A stretch of DNA of 64,000 bases, taken from Cellulosimicrobium cellulans (GTDB lineage: Bacteria; Actinomycetota; Actinomycetes; Actinomycetales; Cellulomonadaceae). This document shows positions 60,458 through 64,000 of this stretch, one piece after another (position 1 is the stretch's first letter; the number at the start of each line of letters is the position of its first letter). The position numbers and the translations under genes are program-made. The stretch spans positions 4,340,001-4,404,000 of the forward strand of contig NZ_JAFBCN010000001.1 of assembly GCF_016907755.1 (NCBI RefSeq), in the 5' to 3' direction. The notes under the pieces were generated by a model. It was not told where the DNA came from and searched no databases. It saw only the letters and a list, made by a program, of their open reading frames with translations.

Positions 60458-60554
60458 GGACCCACGGTAGCGGCCGCCCCCGACACCCGAGTTGCGGCCG
60501 TAGGGCAGACTTGTCCTGGAACATTTCCGAGGACGAGACGATAGGACACCCCGC

Positions 60555-61232
60555 GTGGACGACGACGTTGTGCTCTCCGCCCCCCTGTTCGCGACGATGG
60601 ACGCGGACGAGACGCGCACCCTCTTCGAGTCGATGCAGCAGATCGAGCTCTCGCGCGGAGACGTGCTGTTCCGCGAGGGCGAGCCGGGCGACCGCCTCTA
60701 CGTGATCGCGAGCGGCAAGATCAAGCTGGGGCGCCGCTCCAACGACGGCCGCGAGAACCTCCTGTCGATCCTCGGCCCCGGCGAGATGTTCGGGGAGCTC
60801 TCCCTGTTCGACCCGGGCCCCCGCACCGCCACCGCGAGCTCCGTCGCCGACTCCGTCATCTACGAGCTCGGGCACGACCAGCTCGTCGAGTGGATCGAGA
60901 AGCACCCGAGCGTCGCCAAGCACCTGCTCAACGCCCTCGCTCGTCGCCTGCGCCGCACCAACGAGACCCTGGCCGACCTCGTCTTCTCGGACGTCCCCGG
61001 CCGCGTCGCCAAGGCGCTGCTCGACCTGTCGACCCGCTTCGGCGAGGAGACGGACGAGGGCGTCCGCGTCGCGCACGACCTCACGCAGGAGGAGCTCGCG
61101 CAGCTCGTCGGCGCGTCGCGCGAGACCGTGAACAAGGCGCTCGCCGACTTCGCCACGCGTGGCTGGGTGCGCCGCGAGGGCCGGGCCGTCGTCCTGCTCG
61201 ACCTGGACCGCCTGGAGCGCCGCGCGCGCTGA
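60555..61232 (+). CDS. glxR: CRP/FNR family regulator, GlxR/Crp orthologue
   Basis: The protein is 225 aa, GTG 60555. cAMP-binding domain: [55 protein letters not shown], with [20 protein letters not shown] and PGRVAKALL. The HTH is [40 protein letters not shown]. The close match to mycobacterial CRP and corynebacterial GlxR, and the nth neighbour, support orthology. It should be a global cAMP-responsive regulator. It could act on the chitinase genes, but no site is shown. Confidence 0.95.
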   Translation: MDDDVVLSAPLFATMDADETRTLFESMQQIELSRGDVLFREGEPGDRLYVIASGKIKLGRRSNDGRENLLSILGPGEMFGELSLFDPGPRTATASSVADSVIYELGHDQLVEWIEKHPSVAKHLLNALARRLRRTNETLADLVFSDVPGRVAKALLDLSTRFGEETDEGVRVAHDLTQEELAQLVGASRETVNKALADFATRGWVRREGRAVVLLDLDRLERRAR

Positions 61233-61249
61233 CCGACCGCCACCGACGA

Positions 61250-61299
61250 GAACGGGGTCGGCGACCGGGTCCGCGAGGACCTGGCCGCCGACCCCGTTC
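61250..61299. terminator. Bidirectional terminator between convergent genes
   Basis: GAACGGGGTCGGCG (61250-61263) pairs with 61286-61299, a 14-bp perfect stem; the 22-nt loop contains an inner GGTCC/GGACC hairpin. It lies between the stops at 61232 and 61316. Confidence 0.9.
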
Positions 61300-61315
61300 C
61301 CGTGCGGGCGGAGCG

Positions 61316-61804
61316 CTACTCCGCGAGCTCCACGACGATCTCGACCTCGACCGGGGCGTCGAGCGGCAGGACCGCGACGCCGACGGCGCTGCGGGCGTGG
61401 ACGCCCGCCTCGCCGAAGACCTCCCCGAGCAGGGAGCTCGCACCGTTGACCACGCCGGGCTGGCCCGTGAACGACGGGTCGCTCGCGACGAACCCGACCA
61501 CCTTCACGACGCGGGCGACCTGGTCGAGGTTCCCGACGACGTCGTGCACGGCCGCGAGCGCGTTGAGCGCGCACCGCCGGGCGAGGGCCGCGGCGTCGGC
61601 GGGCGGGACGAGCCCCTCGCCGTCGCCGACCTTGCCCGTCGCGGGCAGCGCACCGTCCACGAACGGGAGCTGGCCCGAGGTGTGGACGTACCGGCCCGAG
61701 CGCACGGCGGGCACGTAGGCGGCGACGGGCGCCGCCACCGGGGGCAGGGTGAGGCCGAGCTCCGTCAGGCGCGCGGCGATCGTCCCGGCGGGGAAGCCCG
61801 CCAC
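61316..61804 (-). CDS. RidA family protein
   Basis: The protein is 162 aa. GTG 61804 overlaps the stop of the DUF4177 gene by 1 nt (TAGTG); longer frames start inside that gene and are rejected. RidA motifs: YVHTSGQLPFVDGALPATGK, RCALNALAAVHDVVGNLDQV, VVKVVGFVASDPSFTGQPGV and LDAPVEVEIVVELAE. The usual RidA arginine near the end is replaced (VGVAVLPLDAPVEVE), as in the larger RidA subgroups that may not hydrolyse enamines. Confidence 0.9.
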   Translation of the reverse strand: MAGFPAGTIAARLTELGLTLPPVAAPVAAYVPAVRSGRYVHTSGQLPFVDGALPATGKVGDGEGLVPPADAAALARRCALNALAAVHDVVGNLDQVARVVKVVGFVASDPSFTGQPGVVNGASSLLGEVFGEAGVHARSAVGVAVLPLDAPVEVEIVVELAE

Positions 61805-61968
61805 TACTTCTCCCCGGTCGGGCGCTTCAGGTAGGCGACGAGGCCGTTGCCGTCGGGGCCGGTGACGACCTGGACGAGCTCCCAGCCGTCGGAGCCCCAC
61901 TGGTCGAGGACGGCCTTGGTGTTGTGGATGATGAGGGGGATGGTCGCGTACTCCCACGTGGTTGCCAT
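61804..61968 (-). CDS. DUF4177 small protein
   Basis: The protein is 54 aa, ATG 61968, with TACGCT (61975-61980, minus) 6 nt before it, so leaderless. EYATIPLIIHNTKAVLDQWG and SDGWELVQVVTGPDGNGLVA are the DUF4177 pattern. It has no assigned function. It is coupled to the RidA-like gene by a 1-nt overlap and divergent from the PBP gene. Confidence 0.87.
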   Translation of the reverse strand: MATTWEYATIPLIIHNTKAVLDQWGSDGWELVQVVTGPDGNGLVAYLKRPTGEK

Positions 61969-62096
61969 GGGGCGAGCGTAGTCGGCCCCCGCGGGCACCG
62001 CCGAGGACGTCGCCGCGGGATGCTTACACAACCCGCACACCCGCGAGCCCCGGGATCCCGGGGCCCTCCCAGGGACGCTCCCGTAGGGTTGTCACC

Positions 62097-64000
62097 ATGG
62101 CTTCCCCTGTGCGTCCTCGCGGCCGGCAGATCAACGCGTACCAGCTCGTCGCCCTCTTCCTGGCGTTCGTGCTGGTCTCCGGCGTCGGCGGCGTCCTCGC
62201 CGCCGGGCTGCTCGTCCCGCTGGCCGCCGGTGCGAACACGGCGACCGACACCGCGGTCGAGGTCTTCGACGAGCTGCCGGCGGACCTCGAGCCCGGCCCG
62301 CTGTCGGAGCAGTCGCGCATCTACGCGAAGGACGGCACGACGCGCCTCGCGACGTTCTACACCGAGAACCGCATCGTCGTCCCGCTGGACCAGGTCTCGG
62401 AGCCCATGAAGAACGCGGTCATCGCGATCGAGGACAAGCGCTTCTGGGACCACGGCGGGGTCGACGTCGAGGGTCTCCCGCGCGCGGTCGTCAACAACAT
62501 CACGGGCGGCGACACCCAGGGCGCCTCGACGCTCACGCAGCAGTACGTGAAGAACGTGCTCATCGAGCAGGCCGTCCGCGAGGACGACACCATGGCGCTC
62601 TACGAGGCCAACGAGAAGTCGCTCGGGCGCAAGGCGCGCGAGGCCAAGCTGGCCATCGCGCTCGAGAAGAAGATGACCAAGGAGGAGATCCTCCAGGGCT
62701 ACCTCAACATCGCGCAGTTCGGACGCTCGGTCTACGGCGTGGAGACGGCGGCGCGGCACTACTTCAACAAGAGCGCGATCGACCTCGACTACGTCGAGGC
62801 CGCGACGATCGCGGGGATCACGAAGGCCCCGTCGACGTACGACCCGACCACCGAGCCGGAGAACGCCCAGAGCCGCCGCGACATCGTGCTCAACCAGATG
62901 TACCAGCAGGGGTACATCACCCGGGAGGAGTACGACACGGGCCGGGCCCGGCCGATCGCCGAGACGCTCTCCGTCCAGCCGCTCGAGGCGGGCTGCCAGG
63001 CGGCGCAGGACGGCGCCGCGTTCTTCTGCGACTACGTCACGAAGATCATCATGTCCGACCCGGTGTTCGGCGAGACCAAGGAGGAGCGCCAGACGCGCCT
63101 GTACCGCGGCGGTCTGGACATCTACACGACGCTCGACCCCGGCATGCAGGCGGCGGCGCAGCAGCACGCGTCGGCCGCGGTGCCCGCGGACGACCCGAGC
63201 CAGGTCGAGGACGCGATCGTCACCGTCGAGCCGGGGACCGGGAACATCCTCGCGATGGCGCAGAACCGCGCGTTCGACAACACCCAGGAGCCCGCGCCGA
63301 ACACGACCGCGGTCAACTACAGCGTCGACCAGGCCCACGGGTCGTCCAACGGGTTCTCCCCCGGCTCGACGTGGAAGCCGTTCGTGCTCGCCGAGTGGCT
63401 CAACCAGGGGCACTCGCTCTACGAGACGGTGAGCGCCAACAAGCGCACGTGGACGATCAACCGCGACTTCCGCGCGAGCTGCACGCGGCTCGGGAACGAG
63501 AAGTGGACCCCCGCCAACTCCGACGGGCCCGGCAGCGGGTCGATGTCGGTCCTCAAGGCGACGTTCAACTCGGTCAACACCGCGTACACGACGATGGCCA
63601 GCCAGCTCGACCTGTGCGGCATCGCGACCACCGCGAAGGCCGCCGGGTTCCAGCCGTCGATGCTCCAGGACGAGGGCAACATCAACATCAACGCGTCGAT
63701 GATCCTCGGCACCCAGAACTCCTCCCCGCTGCAGATGGCCGCGGCGTACGCGACCTTCGCGAGCGGCGGCACGTACTGCTCGCCCGTCGCGATCACCAAG
63801 GTCCTCGACTCCGACGGCCAGGAGCTCCCGGTGCCGTCCGCGAACTGCCAGCCCAACGCCATCGACCCGACGGTCGCGAACACGGTGACCTACGCCCTGC
63901 AGCAGGTGCTCACCCAGGGCTCCGGGCGCGGCAACGGTCTCGCCGACGGGCGTCCGGCCGCCGGCAAGACCGGTACGGCGAACAACAACACGCACACGTG
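62097..64000 (+). CDS. Class A penicillin-binding protein, 3' end cut by window
   Basis: 634 residues are visible and the frame is open at the edge. ATG 62097 follows TAGGGT (62084-62089) by 7 nt, leaderless. One N-terminal membrane helix (QLVALFLAFVLVSGVGGVLA) precedes the GT51 glycosyltransferase: AIEDKRFWDHGGVDVEG (catalytic Glu112), GASTLTQQYVKNVL, KLAIALEKKMTKEEILQGYL with NIAQFGRSVYGVE. The transpeptidase has SPGSTWKPF (STWK, Ser424), SVN (in TFNSVNTAYTTM) and GKTGTANN near the edge. It polymerises and cross-links peptidoglycan at the outer membrane face. Any C-terminal extra domain would lie beyond the window. Confidence 0.95.
   Translation, partial: MASPVRPRGRQINAYQLVALFLAFVLVSGVGGVLAAGLLVPLAAGANTATDTAVEVFDELPADLEPGPLSEQSRIYAKDGTTRLATFYTENRIVVPLDQVSEPMKNAVIAIEDKRFWDHGGVDVEGLPRAVVNNITGGDTQGASTLTQQYVKNVLIEQAVREDDTMALYEANEKSLGRKAREAKLAIALEKKMTKEEILQGYLNIAQFGRSVYGVETAARHYFNKSAIDLDYVEAATIAGITKAPSTYDPTTEPENAQSRRDIVLNQMYQQGYITREEYDTGRARPIAETLSVQPLEAGCQAAQDGAAFFCDYVTKIIMSDPVFGETKEERQTRLYRGGLDIYTTLDPGMQAAAQQHASAAVPADDPSQVEDAIVTVEPGTGNILAMAQNRAFDNTQEPAPNTTAVNYSVDQAHGSSNGFSPGSTWKPFVLAEWLNQGHSLYETVSANKRTWTINRDFRASCTRLGNEKWTPANSDGPGSGSMSVLKATFNSVNTAYTTMASQLDLCGIATTAKAAGFQPSMLQDEGNININASMILGTQNSSPLQMAAAYATFASGGTYCSPVAITKVLDSDGQELPVPSANCQPNAIDPTVANTVTYALQQVLTQGSGRGNGLADGRPAAGKTGTANNNTHT

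Overview
The window is 64 kb of very high-GC DNA with dense genes, many GTG starts, many 1-4 bp start/stop overlaps and many leaderless-looking promoters. Gene content (GlnR, a CRP/GlxR orthologue beside nth, a class A PBP, secreted subtilase, LAETG sortase substrate, two modular GH18 chitinases) points to an actinobacterium of the order Micrococcales, most like the Cellulomonas/Cellulosimicrobium/Isoptericola group. That placement is inference from protein style. No rRNA, tRNA, CRISPR array, insertion sequence or phage gene was seen.

Layout. 1-4.0 kb: tail of a DUF6174 protein, a large FAD/Fe-S oxidase, then a repeat-rich gap. 4.0-7.8 kb: a YhgE/Pip membrane protein and a degenerate ABC-type NTPase, divergent from a TetR regulator with two palindromic operators between them. 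7.8-11.4 kb: an epimerase-like SDR, an OsmC peroxidase, and the NAD-salvage pair pnuC-nadR. 11.5-18.5 kb: a tightly coupled five-gene operon of MoxR AAA+ ATPase, unknown protein, HEVGH metallopeptidase/vWA protein, unknown helical protein and PaaK-like adenylating enzyme. This is the best candidate for a poorly described system. 18.5-25.3 kb: a secreted I36-like inhibitor divergent from a 1,207-aa subtilase, a DUF4241 protein and an alpha/beta hydrolase.

25.3-32.7 kb: a seven-gene ebo-type metabolite-traffic operon (inositol-phosphate-synthase-like, UbiA-like EboC, TIM barrel, EboA, TatD-like EboB, EboE, phosphodiesterase-like), read leftward from one clear promoter. 33-39 kb: an ECF sigma factor with an atypical membrane partner, a DUF4012 protein, a sortase-anchored surface protein and a lipoprotein. 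39.3-47.5 kb: two secreted chitinases and a large LuxR/LAL-type regulator. 47.7-49.3 kb: a CorA-type transporter behind a long leader with a small upstream ORF. 49.3-49.75 kb: a second repeat-rich gap sharing a 95-bp identical palindromic element with the 3.9 kb gap.

49.75-57.7 kb: dtd, asparaginase, DUF2516, a PIN/Phd toxin-antitoxin pair, FUSC, YgfZ and FABP/nitrobindin-like proteins, a 37-aa membrane protein, and a DsrE/DUF4395/thioredoxin group. 57.7-64 kb: glnR, an alpha/beta hydrolase lacking its nucleophile, nth divergent from the CRP/GlxR regulator, RidA and DUF4177, and a class A PBP cut by the window end.

Themes: surface and secreted polymer degradation, two multi-gene systems of uncertain function (MoxR-vWA-ligase and ebo), and noncoding palindromes placed in gaps between genes. 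All functional calls rest on motifs recognised by eye; no database search was run.
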